Shown piece after piece: positions 37,560 through 46,637 of a stretch of 64,000 nt of DNA. A program made the translations under genes and the position numbers. Numbering within the stretch: position 1 is the stretch's first letter; every line of letters starts with the position of its first letter. Location: positions 1 to 64,000 of the forward strand of contig NZ_JAFIEU010000011.1 of NCBI RefSeq assembly GCF_020832325.1, in the 5' to 3' direction. The notes under the pieces were generated by a model, which was not told the DNA's origin, did no database searches, and worked only from the letters and a program-made list of their open reading frames with translations. Origin of the DNA: Lunatimonas sp. (GTDB lineage: Bacteria; Bacteroidota; Bacteroidia; Cytophagales; Cyclobacteriaceae).

Positions 37560-38477
37560 TTAAGGGCAGTTTGGGCCATACCCGTTGGGATCACCTGCCG
37601 GAATCCGTAGGTACCTTCTTCCGTTGAGTAAGGTATGCTCCTCTGCGTTGGTGGTGAGCTCAAACTCCCATGTGTCGCCATCGGTAAATTGCAGGAGTAG
37701 CTTTGCGCCGCCCTGATTGGTAGCCGTAACCTCCCAAGTACCCGAACCGTTTCGTTTTCCAGATGATCCTCCAGACACTCCGCCCACATCGATGGACACA
37801 GAGGATTGAGAGGAATACTGAAAATCTCCATTCGGACATAGGTCTATCCGTGTTCGGGCGCTACTCCCGCCGGATAACCCGCTGGAATAAGATTCCAGGT
37901 AATGTAAGCTGCTTTGTGTCAACCTTTCTCTCCATGCTCCGACCAGGCCAACATCCACGGTATTTACCGTCGTAAACTCAAAACTACGGGCAAGTGTCAC
38001 CGCGATCTCTTTAAAGGAATCACCAAAGGCGGAAGCATTCGTGGCTGCTAGGATATTGACGCCAAAGCCATCGCGGTGAAAAATCGCCATGCCATAAGCC
38101 TTGGCGGCATCTCCCTCGATTACTCCCTCAAAAATAGCTCCGAATAAGTTGGTGCCAATTTCCTCCACTCGCCCAATGGGGTGAAGCGAAATCACGTCCC
38201 CCTCCTGTATGCCCTGCGACATCTCCAGCTCAAGGTCCTCCACCGACTCATAGGAGTTCAGAGACAGGTAGATAAACCCGGCAACATCCTCGGACACCAA
38301 CACCAATCCATCCTCTACCTCCTGACCCATCCACCTTTCCGGTATGGTAAAGGATATCCCGTATTCCTCGAGATCGACCCGGCCGCTGAGCTGGGCTTGC
38401 ACCGAAAAATACATCAAGAAAAGCAACAAAGTCATTGCGATTCGTTGCCGACAGAAGTGGGTTATTTTGGATTTCAT
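37560..38477 (-). CDS. Exported protein of unknown function
   Basis: Not recognised. The start is ATG 38477 (MKSKITHFCRQRIAMTLLLFLMYFSVQAQ), giving a signal peptide. Residues ~30-170 look like a PsbP/YrpE-type domain of the 'GISFTIPERWMGQEVEDGLVLVS' kind. A Ser/Gly-rich linker (YSSGLSGGSSARTR) and a lipocalin-like C-terminal part follow (CPNGDFQYSSQSSVSIDVGG...GTWEVTATNQGGAKLLLQFTDGD), resembling domains that report a mean response or 'scale' in Bacteroidota exported proteins. It follows the DASS transporter by 60 bp on the same strand. Confidence 0.65.
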   Translation of the reverse strand: MKSKITHFCRQRIAMTLLLFLMYFSVQAQLSGRVDLEEYGISFTIPERWMGQEVEDGLVLVSEDVAGFIYLSLNSYESVEDLELEMSQGIQEGDVISLHPIGRVEEIGTNLFGAIFEGVIEGDAAKAYGMAIFHRDGFGVNILAATNASAFGDSFKEIAVTLARSFEFTTVNTVDVGLVGAWRERLTQSSLHYLESYSSGLSGGSSARTRIDLCPNGDFQYSSQSSVSIDVGGVSGGSSGKRNGSGTWEVTATNQGGAKLLLQFTDGDTWEFELTTNAEEHTLLNGRRYLRIPAGDPNGYGPNCP

Positions 38478-38537
38478 GTAGGGGCTGCCAAAGTGGAAGC
38501 AAAGATACACATTAACGGTTAATGGGTCATTATTTGG

Positions 38538-39956
38538 CTAGATGTAAAACAAAACCCATACCATCACCGTGAGAAATGCCAAGATAGGCCCTACAAATAA
38601 AAAAAACACGCCCCCCAACCTAAAATCCTTTTGCTCCACCAATCCGGTGCTATAGGAAATGGCATTTGATGGTGTTGAGACTGGTAGCAAGAGTGCGCAG
38701 GAACAGCTGATGGCCACCATTACAGGCACTGCAATACCATAGGACCCTGGTAAAGATGCCCCTAGTGGCACCAGAATTGACGCCGCAGCCGTGTTACTCA
38801 TCACATTGGACACCAATACGGCAATGATACAAAAGATAATGGTCACTCCTATGATATGGATGGGCAAGTCGTTTACCTTTTCCATGACAATATCTGCCAA
38901 ACCCACTTTTACCAATCCTATCCCCAAGGCCAAGCCCCCCGCAACCAACATCAAGGTATCCCAAGGCAGGGTGCGCACTTGATCGGCATGAATCACTTGG
39001 GTCATGGTTAGCAACACAATGGGGATGGCAGAAGTAGCGGCCACCGGTATTCCATGAAAGGGCTCTGTCAACCACATACCAATGGTAATCAACAAAGTAA
39101 AAATTACCGCATACCGCTTAGCGGGATCCACCTTTCCTTCCCTTTTGGGCAATTTCCCCAGATCCAGCACCACAGCAGAAAAATCGTAGCGCTTGCACAA
39201 GAACTTCCAAAACAGCCAAACCAAGAAAAGTCCTGTAGGAAAACCAACCGCCATCCACTCAATAAACGTAAGTGAAATGCCTTTCTCCTGCAGCGCACCT
39301 ACTGCGATCGCATTGGGCGTGCTGCCGATAATAGTCCCTATACCTCCTACTGAGGCAGACGCGGGAATCGCAGTGAGCAGGGCTTTGGAATAAGGTGAAG
39401 CTTTTCCTAATAGGTGTACAAGGGGTATGATTGAAGAAACCATCATCGCGGTAGTAGCGGTGTTAGACATGACCATACTGGCGAGTGCTGTCATCATCAT
39501 CAGGCCAAGCAGCAGTCTTTCCGGTTTGCTACCAAACTTCTTCACGGTGAAGCGAAACAACTGCCGATCCAGCTCCACCATACTCATCCCTTCTGCGAGG
39601 AAAAACCCTCCCAAAAGCAACCATATCACGTTGGAGGTCCAAGTGTCCAAAAACAACTCAGGGGAAGCCGACTTTTCAATCACATAATCGGTGCTAAAAC
39701 CAACCAACATCATGGCAATAATAAAAATCCCAACTGCGAAGGGTGGGATGGCCTCTGTCACCCACAATCCGATGGCCAATACAGTGATAAAAAAAACGTA
39801 ATTGACTTCTACCCCGTACTCCAATTGACTAAAAAAGGAGGTAACCAGTAGTGCAATCACAAAATTCCCTAAAAATGTCGACGTGTTGAAAATCCAATTC
39901 AACCGAAGTCTCCTGTACCACTTGATCGCTGCGTACCTGGAATCGCTATCTGGCAT
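38538..39956 (-). CDS. SLC13/DASS-family anion symporter
   Basis: A 472-residue inner-membrane transporter with about 12 helices. The family's SNT motifs are present twice: TALASMVMSNTATTAMMVSSIIPL in the first half and VSNVMSNTAAASILVPLGASLPG in the second. Also visible are GIGTIIGSTPNAIAVGAL and the STPSNAISYSTG loop. It should co-transport Na+ with dicarboxylates, citrate, sulfate or another anion, but the motifs do not fix the substrate. It starts 5 bp after the esterase stop, so both are probably in one operon. Confidence 0.93.
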   Translation of the reverse strand: MPDSDSRYAAIKWYRRLRLNWIFNTSTFLGNFVIALLVTSFFSQLEYGVEVNYVFFITVLAIGLWVTEAIPPFAVGIFIIAMMLVGFSTDYVIEKSASPELFLDTWTSNVIWLLLGGFFLAEGMSMVELDRQLFRFTVKKFGSKPERLLLGLMMMTALASMVMSNTATTAMMVSSIIPLVHLLGKASPYSKALLTAIPASASVGGIGTIIGSTPNAIAVGALQEKGISLTFIEWMAVGFPTGLFLVWLFWKFLCKRYDFSAVVLDLGKLPKREGKVDPAKRYAVIFTLLITIGMWLTEPFHGIPVAATSAIPIVLLTMTQVIHADQVRTLPWDTLMLVAGGLALGIGLVKVGLADIVMEKVNDLPIHIIGVTIIFCIIAVLVSNVMSNTAAASILVPLGASLPGSYGIAVPVMVAISCSCALLLPVSTPSNAISYSTGLVEQKDFRLGGVFFLFVGPILAFLTVMVWVLFYI

Positions 39957-39961
39957 ACTCT

Positions 39962-41629
39962 CTATTTTAGGGTGATTACCTCTATGTTTCTTAATTCATC
40001 CCTTTCGCGATCTGCGAACTGCCAACGGGTGTCGAAGAAACCCTCCGCCAACACCTCGTCGGGATTACCTTTGTAAACTTTAAAATCCTTAAATCCAGGA
40101 AGCTTTTGATGCACCTCACTGACAAAGGTAAATCCAGCAGGCCTACTTCCCCCCCACCAGGGCAATCCGGAATTGACCACCACGTACCTATCATTATGAG
40201 GATAAATGTACAACAACCCATGATCTGTATCAGCAGGATCCAGATGCACGGGCAACTGGTTCTCCATGTTTCGAATAATGGAATTGGTTTCCTTGAAACC
40301 AAACAAAATCAGGTTGCTGGAAGCCAGATCACTGGTCCGCACCTCCTTATCAGCCAAAATCCGGGGGAAAAACATAACTCTCCCAAGAAATTCACCCCGA
40401 TAGGCCGACCAATTTGCCGCTTCGTAGGCCTGTAGTCGTCGGCGTTCCAGCTCCTCCGCCGAAGGGTTGTCCGCAGTGCCGTAAACATAGATGTGACGAT
40501 CCGCGAAGCCGGCAAATACGGGCCCAGATTGTCCCGGCCGTTTGATTATTCCGCCGGCCTGTACCAGGCTTCCCACTCTCCAGGCAGATCCGTCTTTGTA
40601 AAAGGTCAGTTCAGAATCGGGCAAAACCCTTAGCCCCCTGCCATCTATGGAGATATTTAGTGGGAGATCGGTGTCAATAGCCGGGTGATCCTTGAGGTGC
40701 AGGGTAAACTCCAATACAGCTTTGGTGTCAACCGAAATCTTTTGCCCGGACTGAATGGATGCCTCGATGGAGGCCAGACTACCTGGCACAAGTTGATTTA
40801 GCGCTACCCAGTAGGCCCGGTGATGGGTCAGGGTATGTGTAGTGAACGAGACGGTTTCAGGAAACGGATTCCGCTTGTACTGCGAAAACCACTCAAAAAT
40901 ACGCCCTCCGGCATAGGCATTCACCCAGCTGTCATGCTTCACCCCCTCGTATTCTTCGGATAGCACCAATATGCCTTTCCGCTGCATTTCCTCTACCATG
41001 GCTCTTGTCCCTTCGATGGGTACCACCGGATCAGCATCTCCGTGAAAAAAATGTACCGGCAGGTGAAGCGCATTTCCGAGCAGATCAGCGGTGCCAGTAG
41101 GTGGTGCAGGGCATACCGGTGCGATGGCCGCCCAGATATCCGGTCGCGTCAAGCCTAGCCAGAGAGTGCCGCCCCCTCCCATGGAGAGGCCGGTAAGGTA
41201 TATCCTATCACTATCGATGTGAAATCGCTCTTTTACGTCCTCCAGTACCGCATATACATCCTGCTCTACTATTCCCTGATAGCCAGCTGTTCCGCGGGCA
41301 AAAGGTGCCGCTACGATATAATCTACATCGTCCCACTCCGGAAAATATCGGCTGGCCTCCACGTCGGTTTCACCCTCTCCATTGCTTTTTCCGAATACAC
41401 GTCTTAAGGCCAAACGGTGGTTGGATCCCGCTCCATGAAGCATGATTACCAGCGGGTAGGCCACATCCTCCTGAAAATTTGAGGGCAGATAAAGTGCATA
41501 CGGCTGTTCGGTGTCATCTGCCACACTGTGGAAGGTCAGCACTTGGGGCCCGGATTTTAGCTTTTGGGCCAGCCCATCCCAACTCGCCGCCATGAAAACC
41601 AAAACGAGAATACGTACACATGCTTTCAT
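39962..41629 (-). CDS. Secreted alpha/beta-hydrolase (esterase/peptidase-like)
   Basis: A 555-residue exported hydrolase. A signal peptide (VRILVLVFMAASWDGLAQ) is followed by an alpha/beta-hydrolase domain at about 30-290. The oxyanion region is VIMLHGAGSNHRL, the nucleophile elbow is GLSMGGGG (Ser), the acid is in FFHGDADPVVPI, and the His is in EGVKHDSWVNA. This resembles polyhydroxybutyrate-depolymerase/feruloyl-esterase-type enzymes. The C-terminal ~260 residues form an extra, partly beta domain ending in YVVVNSGLPWWGG and are shared by carbohydrate-linked esterases. The natural substrate is not known. It precedes a DASS transporter by 5 bp. Confidence 0.85.
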   Translation of the reverse strand: MKACVRILVLVFMAASWDGLAQKLKSGPQVLTFHSVADDTEQPYALYLPSNFQEDVAYPLVIMLHGAGSNHRLALRRVFGKSNGEGETDVEASRYFPEWDDVDYIVAAPFARGTAGYQGIVEQDVYAVLEDVKERFHIDSDRIYLTGLSMGGGGTLWLGLTRPDIWAAIAPVCPAPPTGTADLLGNALHLPVHFFHGDADPVVPIEGTRAMVEEMQRKGILVLSEEYEGVKHDSWVNAYAGGRIFEWFSQYKRNPFPETVSFTTHTLTHHRAYWVALNQLVPGSLASIEASIQSGQKISVDTKAVLEFTLHLKDHPAIDTDLPLNISIDGRGLRVLPDSELTFYKDGSAWRVGSLVQAGGIIKRPGQSGPVFAGFADRHIYVYGTADNPSAEELERRRLQAYEAANWSAYRGEFLGRVMFFPRILADKEVRTSDLASSNLILFGFKETNSIIRNMENQLPVHLDPADTDHGLLYIYPHNDRYVVVNSGLPWWGGSRPAGFTFVSEVHQKLPGFKDFKVYKGNPDEVLAEGFFDTRWQFADRERDELRNIEVITLK

Positions 41630-41770
41630 ATCCGTTGCAAATTAGTCCCAATTTGATCCTGGTGTTTCAAATTTCGTGAATTTAAGTTTAAGTTGAAACC
41701 CTCTCCCGTAGTAAATTGGATATAGTCCATTTAAATGTGTCGCATGAGGGCGATTTTCAGGAGGGTTTCC

Positions 41771-41778
41771 TAATTTTG
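41771..41778 (+). promoter_or_regulatory. -7-type element (TAATTTTG) directly before truncated hemoglobin ATG
   Basis: TAATTTTG matches TAnnTTTG exactly and ends only four bases before the ATG at 41783. If it is functional, transcription would begin at or beyond the start codon, giving a leaderless mRNA. Confidence 0.5.
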
Positions 41779-41782
41779 CCCC

Positions 41783-42154
41783 ATGAACGGGGAAATCACG
41801 ATTTTCGAAGCACTGGGTAAAGAAAAAATAAAAATGCTGGCAGCGAACTTTTACATGGAGGTTGAAAAAGTAGAACAGCTGCGGAACCTGTATCCGAAAG
41901 ACCTAAAACCTGCGGAAGAAAGACTCTTCTGGTTTTTACTACATGTATTTGGCGGTCCTTCACCCTATCTGGAAAAACGGGGACACCCTATGCTACGAAA
42001 GCGCCACTTCCAATGGCCGATAGATGGAAACATGCGCAATATATGGCTTAGCTGCATGTTTCGGGCGATCGACTCCGTCCCCATGGAACAAGAAACCAAA
42101 GATGCGCTATTAGCCTATTTCGTGAACGCTGCGAACCATCTGGTAAATAGGTGA
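41783..42154 (+). CDS. Truncated hemoglobin, group II
   Basis: A 123-residue globin of the trHb2 type that binds heme and small ligands such as O2 or NO in the cytoplasm. Expected residues are present: B10-like Tyr24 in ANFYMEVEK, the conserved GGPSPYLEKRGHPMLRKRHF block, proximal His75 in KRHFQWPI, and G8 Trp88 in NIWLSCMFRAID. The length is normal. The -7-type element TAATTTTG lies four bases upstream of the ATG, so the message may be leaderless. It is divergent from the esterase gene. Confidence 0.92.
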   Translation: MNGEITIFEALGKEKIKMLAANFYMEVEKVEQLRNLYPKDLKPAEERLFWFLLHVFGGPSPYLEKRGHPMLRKRHFQWPIDGNMRNIWLSCMFRAIDSVPMEQETKDALLAYFVNAANHLVNR

Positions 42155-42321
42155 CAAACTGGGTTTTTTTCCTAAAAAAACCATTGCTTTTTCTGCATTA
42201 ATTACCGATATTTCCTTTCTATTTTTAAAAGATTTTCAATTTGTATATTCAATATCCCCATCCTATTACAGGGGTGGAACATAAACCAGGTATTCACAAT
42301 ACGGCAAACTTCTTTCAGCTT

Positions 42322-42984
42322 ATGAAGAATTTCAATCCCATCTTAGTAGCTGCAATCCTGCTTTTAGGAATCTGCAATGGCTGTTCTCTCTTTGAAGGCC
42401 CAGAAGGTGCCCAAGGAGAACGAGGTGTTCAAGGGGAACAAGGGCCGGTAGGACCGCAGGGCGAACAAGGGCCGCAAGGAGAAACTGGACCTCAGGGTGA
42501 AGCGGGCCCACAGGGTCCGAGAGGTGCACAGGGTCCGCAGGGACAACCCGGACCTCAAGGACCTCAAGGCGAACAGGGACCACAAGGGCCTCAAGGTGAA
42601 CCCGGTGCTTTCAATGCTACTATTTACACCTACCCTTCCCACAACTTCAATACGTCCGCAAGCAGATTCATTGACATTCCGGGAATCGGGTCCCAAGTCA
42701 GTAACCTAATGTTTTTTGTGTACCTAGTAGATGTTAATACCAATCTCTATTACCCCCTACCAGGACCAGGCGCAGCGGCAACTAGTATGTATAGGGTTTG
42801 GTGGCTCCAAATAGGCACCGCTGCCAGTGTCCGTATTAACCGCTACTCTGGACCGGGAGAATCCTACGGACAAATTCGCATACTAACCATTCCAATTACC
42901 CAAGCCCCTGGCGCAAGGCAGGCCTTACCCGAGATAGATTTCACCAATTTTGAGGAAGTAAAAAACTACTACGGCTTCCACTGA
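42322..42984 (+). CDS. Collagen-like lipoprotein
   Basis: A 220-residue lipoprotein. The start ATG 42322 ([21 protein letters not shown]) places a lipobox Cys near residue 21; the longer frame from 42241 would hide it. About 23 consecutive Gly-X-Y triplets follow (GPE GAQ GER ... GPQ GEP), rich in Gln and Pro, able to form a collagen-like triple helix. The C-terminal ~110 residues ([22 protein letters not shown]...) look like a compact beta head domain and carry no family name I know. The repeat DNA at about 42392-42600 is internally repetitive and could expand or contract. Confidence 0.85.
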   Translation: MKNFNPILVAAILLLGICNGCSLFEGPEGAQGERGVQGEQGPVGPQGEQGPQGETGPQGEAGPQGPRGAQGPQGQPGPQGPQGEQGPQGPQGEPGAFNATIYTYPSHNFNTSASRFIDIPGIGSQVSNLMFFVYLVDVNTNLYYPLPGPGAAATSMYRVWWLQIGTAASVRINRYSGPGESYGQIRILTIPITQAPGARQALPEIDFTNFEEVKNYYGFH

Positions 42985-43091
42985 GCACTATCAACAGTTC
43001 TCTGTAACGGATATCACAGTCTCTCGCCAGAAACAGGCGTATACTTGTCGTTGAATCGAAAATTATCTTTTTAACGTAAAGAAACCGAGTA

Positions 43092-43667
43092 ATGGATTGG
43101 AAAAAAGAAGCAAAAAGCTGGGGCATCGTCTTAGGTACTTTCGCACTCCTGTATTTCACAGGATTGATCACACCGATCATGGGCGGACTACAGTCCTTGA
43201 TACTTAGTACAGGACTCAAAAAACCTAAAGTCACCCTAGAAAACAAGGAGCAGCAGTCATTCGATTTTTCGGGACAGTTTCTGGACACTGATGGAGACCG
43301 GGTAGGTCTCTCGCAGTACCGAGGCAAAACACTTTTCATCAACCTGTGGGCAACTTGGTGCCCTCCCTGTAGGGCAGAGATGCCCCACATTTCGGAGCTA
43401 TATAAAAAAGTCAGTGGAGACGATGTGGCATTTCTGATGATCGCTTTGGACGACGACTTTGAGAAAAGTAAAAAGTTCGTTTCAGAGAAAGGCTATGCGT
43501 TCCCCATTGTTCACGCTGCCTATGGTCTAAACCCCTCGCTGACCAGTCAGGCTATTCCTACCACCTTGGTTGTCAGTCCCGAGGGGAAGGTTGTCTTTTA
43601 CCAAGAGGGCATGAGTAATTTCGACACAAAGGAATTCAGAGATTTTCTCACGGGTAAATTCGAATAA
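43092..43667 (+). CDS. TlpA-family thiol-disulfide oxidoreductase
   Basis: A 191-residue membrane-anchored thioredoxin-fold protein. An N-terminal helix (WGIVLGTFALLYFTGLITPIMGG) anchors it. The active site WCPPC holds Cys90 and Cys93 in INLWATWCPPCRAEMP, and the cis-Pro loop is SQAIPTTLVVSPEG. It probably reduces disulfides in the periplasm, for example during cytochrome maturation or peroxide defence. It is monocistronic in this context. Confidence 0.92.
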   Translation: MDWKKEAKSWGIVLGTFALLYFTGLITPIMGGLQSLILSTGLKKPKVTLENKEQQSFDFSGQFLDTDGDRVGLSQYRGKTLFINLWATWCPPCRAEMPHISELYKKVSGDDVAFLMIALDDDFEKSKKFVSEKGYAFPIVHAAYGLNPSLTSQAIPTTLVVSPEGKVVFYQEGMSNFDTKEFRDFLTGKFE

Positions 43668-44022
43668 TTTTCGAATTCTACCTGATTGGTCCATCCACCG
43701 AGGCTAGCAAGGAGGTTTGGTCTATTCTGTGGGAACTAGAAGGTAATCCTACAAGCCCTTAGGGGCGGCGAGCCGTCCAAAGAGGAAATCGATGGGCTGA
43801 AAACATAAGAGAATCGCTTTAAACCCTGCCCCATTTTGTTTTGCCAAACCACTTGGTACAGTTTTTGAATTCGCATGGTGATACTGTCAATCTGCTAGGG
43901 AACACCCCCACCAATACGGGGTAAGGAGCAAAGCCAAGTAGCGTATTTTGCTCTGCCGAGACTAGCAAACCAGACCCTTGTGACGGGGCGAGGTGCGACT
44001 TTCAACATACTATGAAAATCCG
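43668..44022. other. Non-coding stretch, possibly decayed
   Basis: This 355-bp gap has no gene-like frame. CCGAGGCTAGCAA (43698-43710) and CCGAGACTAGCAA (43956-43968) are near-identical direct repeats 258 bp apart. The area also has short hairpins such as GGGGCGGCGAGCC. It may be the remnant of a small lost element, but I cannot name it. Confidence 0.4.
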
Positions 44023-44796
44023 ATGAACAAACCATTTCTATTGTTTATTCCCCTGCTAGCACTTGGTATCTTTGCCTGTGAAACAGACGACGATCCAAGA
44101 CCTATTGATTCCGAAAATAACCGGGCAGTTTTTATTCTAATTGACGAAGAAAGTATCGATAACGGCAATGAGCCCAATAATTTTTCAGCGCAAGACGTTA
44201 ACGATCAGTTGGCCGATGTGGGCCTTCGTACCACCCTTCGGTATTTTGAAAGCAACGTGGGCAGAGAAATCACACTGTACACCGGGCAGGTGGGTGACGA
44301 AGGATGGTTCGCCCTAAAAACCATCCCAACCTCTTGGATTGAGGCAGGCCCTACCGACAATGGGCTAAGAAACTACTTGGCCCCCGGACCTGGCTTAGGG
44401 GCTTCGGTGCCCGATGATGACCGCGAGGTCCTATTGGATGAAGTGCCCAACGTAACACCACTCCGTGCTACTGGTTTGGCAATGCTGGTAGGTCAGACGG
44501 TATTTGCGGTAGTGTACGACAGTGATATCAGCATCAATTATTCCCCGCTCGAAGGTAACTTACAGGGTGCCAACCTGGGCGTAGTTGCCTTTGATGTATT
44601 GGAAGTCCGTGAACGTACAGATGGCTCGTCCTCTTCCCTGCCGAGGGTTACCATTCGGATACAAGATGCCGATCGGGTTAGAGAGTTACCGCTACATCTA
44701 TTCGTGAATGCACCTGTACCCAGTTCCTCCTCTGAACCCATGGATATACGTCCTCCATCGAGTGTACCTGCGTTAGAATTTTCCGATCCGAATTAG
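44023..44796 (+). CDS. Predicted lipoprotein, unknown function
   Basis: A 257-residue protein. The start ATG 44023 (MNKPFLLFIPLLALGIFAC) gives a lipobox Cys followed by an Asp-rich spacer (ETDDDPRP). No family is recognised. The mature part alternates short strands (RAVFILIDEESIDNG, VGREITLYTGQVGDEGWFALKTIP, NYSPLEGNLQGANLGVVAFDVLEV) and ends in a Ser/Pro-rich tail. Similar small Bacteroidota lipoproteins are surface-exposed. The Asp-Asp-Asp after Cys is compatible with outer-membrane sorting. Confidence 0.72.
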   Translation: MNKPFLLFIPLLALGIFACETDDDPRPIDSENNRAVFILIDEESIDNGNEPNNFSAQDVNDQLADVGLRTTLRYFESNVGREITLYTGQVGDEGWFALKTIPTSWIEAGPTDNGLRNYLAPGPGLGASVPDDDREVLLDEVPNVTPLRATGLAMLVGQTVFAVVYDSDISINYSPLEGNLQGANLGVVAFDVLEVRERTDGSSSSLPRVTIRIQDADRVRELPLHLFVNAPVPSSSSEPMDIRPPSSVPALEFSDPN

Positions 44797-44926
44797 CCTA
44801 CCTTCCTCTGGCTTCGTAAATCGGTATATCTGAAGTACAAAACGCACAAAAAAAGTACCCTTGATATCCTAGGAATAGCCTTATTGCCTGAAAATCCGGT
44901 AATGTCTGTACTGTCATCACCTTCCT

Positions 44927-46240
44927 ATGCATGTACTAACGCGAATTTCCAGATTTTTGATAACCCTTTCAAAATGGCTGTTGCTTATCGTCTTCCTCGC
45001 AACAGCCTATTATTTGACACCTTCACTTTGGAACCGGTGGGTAGTTTACCCACGCTTGGACCGGGAAATCGAGGCACTCAAACAGCAATACCGTCAACCT
45101 CCACAGATAATTTCCCTTCCTAGCTATCAGGGTGCATTGCATGCCCACACCTATTGGTCGCACGACAGCCGCGGTGTACTGGATGAAATTTTGCCGGCCG
45201 CAAAAGAGGCTAAGCTTGACTTCGTTTTTTTTTCCGATCACAAACGGCATGCGTTGGATTCTTTTCCCCGATCCATACGAGGTTTCCATGACGGGATCCT
45301 TTTTGAGCCGGGTACAGAGTCTAACCTCCTGATGGTCTCTCCACTTAGAGAGACTGTGTTGGACTGGGGAAGCCACCAAGATTCCCTGATTAAAGAGATT
45401 ACCGAAAATGGCGGCCTAGTCCTGTACTTACATACCGAACAGGATCACGACTGGGGAAACCCCCATTATCAAGGGATGGAAATCTACAACATACACACTG
45501 ACCTACTTGATGAGAAGGGCCTGTTCCCTTTTTTGCTAAACAGCGCCGTTAACGGAAGAAATCACAAACACTGGACCTATCGGGAAATATTTGACGAGCA
45601 GACCGATATCTTGGCTCTTTGGGACTCCCTGAACCAACACCGAAAGATTATCGGATACGGCGCCCCGGACGTACATAATAATCAAAGCCTTCGTGCCCGA
45701 TACTTGGAAGATGGAAACGTAGAATGGGTAGGACCAAATGCCAAAACCATCCGTGTAGCGACTCCCGGTTGGAAAGAAAAATGGCTGCTGGGCGAGCCCG
45801 ATTTGGCCGGTTGGTCATTCAAATGGGAGTTGGACACCTATTTTCACTCCTTTAAGTACGTACAAACCCATGTTTTCGCCCAAGAACTTAGCAGCCGCGC
45901 AATCAAGGAAGGCCTGGAGGCTGGTAACGCATTTGTATCCTTTGAAAGCCTACTGGAAGCAACAGGCTTTCAATACGTTGCTGTTGGAAAAGACCTGGGA
46001 ATTGCAGGAATCATGGGAGATTCCATTCCCTTGGGCCAGGTTTCCCAGCTTAGAGCGGTTTCTCCTTACCCGGTACATTTTCAACTTGTTAAAAACGGTG
46101 AACTAATTGACAGCAGTGAAAGCAGTTACCAGTATGAACAGAGCATATCAGAACCAGGTAATTACCGTATAGTCTGCCGCATCACACTAAATGGAAACTC
46201 CGTGCCCTGGGTGTACACCAACCCACTATATGTCTATTGA
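44927..46240 (+). CDS. Membrane-anchored PHP-domain phosphoesterase-like protein
   Basis: A 437-residue protein with one N-terminal helix (LSKWLLLIVFLATAYYLTP). A PHP-type metal-binding domain follows with HAHTYWSHDSRGVLDEILPAAKEAKLDFVFFSDH near residue 70, LYLHTEQDHDW near 170 and YGAPDVHNNQS near 250. PHP proteins hydrolyse phosphoesters using several metal ions. In outer parts the protein has an Ig-like C-terminal end (FQLVKNGELIDSSESSYQYEQSISEPGNYRIVCRITL). Its location is probably periplasmic. The substrate is unknown. It converges with the VF530 gene. Confidence 0.85.
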   Translation: MHVLTRISRFLITLSKWLLLIVFLATAYYLTPSLWNRWVVYPRLDREIEALKQQYRQPPQIISLPSYQGALHAHTYWSHDSRGVLDEILPAAKEAKLDFVFFSDHKRHALDSFPRSIRGFHDGILFEPGTESNLLMVSPLRETVLDWGSHQDSLIKEITENGGLVLYLHTEQDHDWGNPHYQGMEIYNIHTDLLDEKGLFPFLLNSAVNGRNHKHWTYREIFDEQTDILALWDSLNQHRKIIGYGAPDVHNNQSLRARYLEDGNVEWVGPNAKTIRVATPGWKEKWLLGEPDLAGWSFKWELDTYFHSFKYVQTHVFAQELSSRAIKEGLEAGNAFVSFESLLEATGFQYVAVGKDLGIAGIMGDSIPLGQVSQLRAVSPYPVHFQLVKNGELIDSSESSYQYEQSISEPGNYRIVCRITLNGNSVPWVYTNPLYVY

Positions 46241-46241
46241 C

Positions 46242-46490
46242 CTAGTTTCGTTTACGTGTCTTAAGCGAGTACAAATAGAGGTCTTCGACCTTCTTTCTGG
46301 CCCATTCCGTCTTCCGAAGGAACTTTAGGCTGGATTGTATCGAGGGATCGTGCGTGAAGCAGCGTATCTGTATTCGTTGCCCCAGGCCCTCCCACCCGTA
46401 TACCTCCAGAAGGTGCTCCACAATTGCCTTTAACGTGATACCATGCAGTGGATTATTGGCCTGCTCTTGGGGTGCTTTCGGATTTTCCAT
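46242..46490 (-). CDS. VF530 family DNA-binding protein
   Basis: An 82-residue protein matching the VF530/DUF2132 family, a small DNA-binding fold. The signature [62 protein letters not shown] is almost the whole protein (residues ~13-75). The start is set at ATG 46490 (MENPKAPQE); ATG 46505 is possible. It is convergent with the PHP gene and divergent from the GNAT gene. Confidence 0.94.
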   Translation of the reverse strand: MENPKAPQEQANNPLHGITLKAIVEHLLEVYGWEGLGQRIQIRCFTHDPSIQSSLKFLRKTEWARKKVEDLYLYSLKTRKRN

Positions 46491-46637
46491 ATCCAAAATT
46501 AACAAAAAATGCAGCGCTAAAGCCTACGCTCCGGCCCAAGGTGAAAAAATGCGCCAAATCCCCTCGTGAGCCACACCGATTACGTATTTTTGAGGCAAAG
46601 GTTGACCGATCATCATACAAAAATAACAGGTACGAAA

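Noticed and set aside
42392-42603. Repeat array considered as CRISPR
   Set aside because: The units are in-frame Gly-X-Y codons with no spacers. It is a collagen-like coding tract.
44884-45123. 79-codon frame upstream of the PHP gene
   Set aside because: It overlaps the PHP gene's signal anchor in another frame and lacks conserved text.
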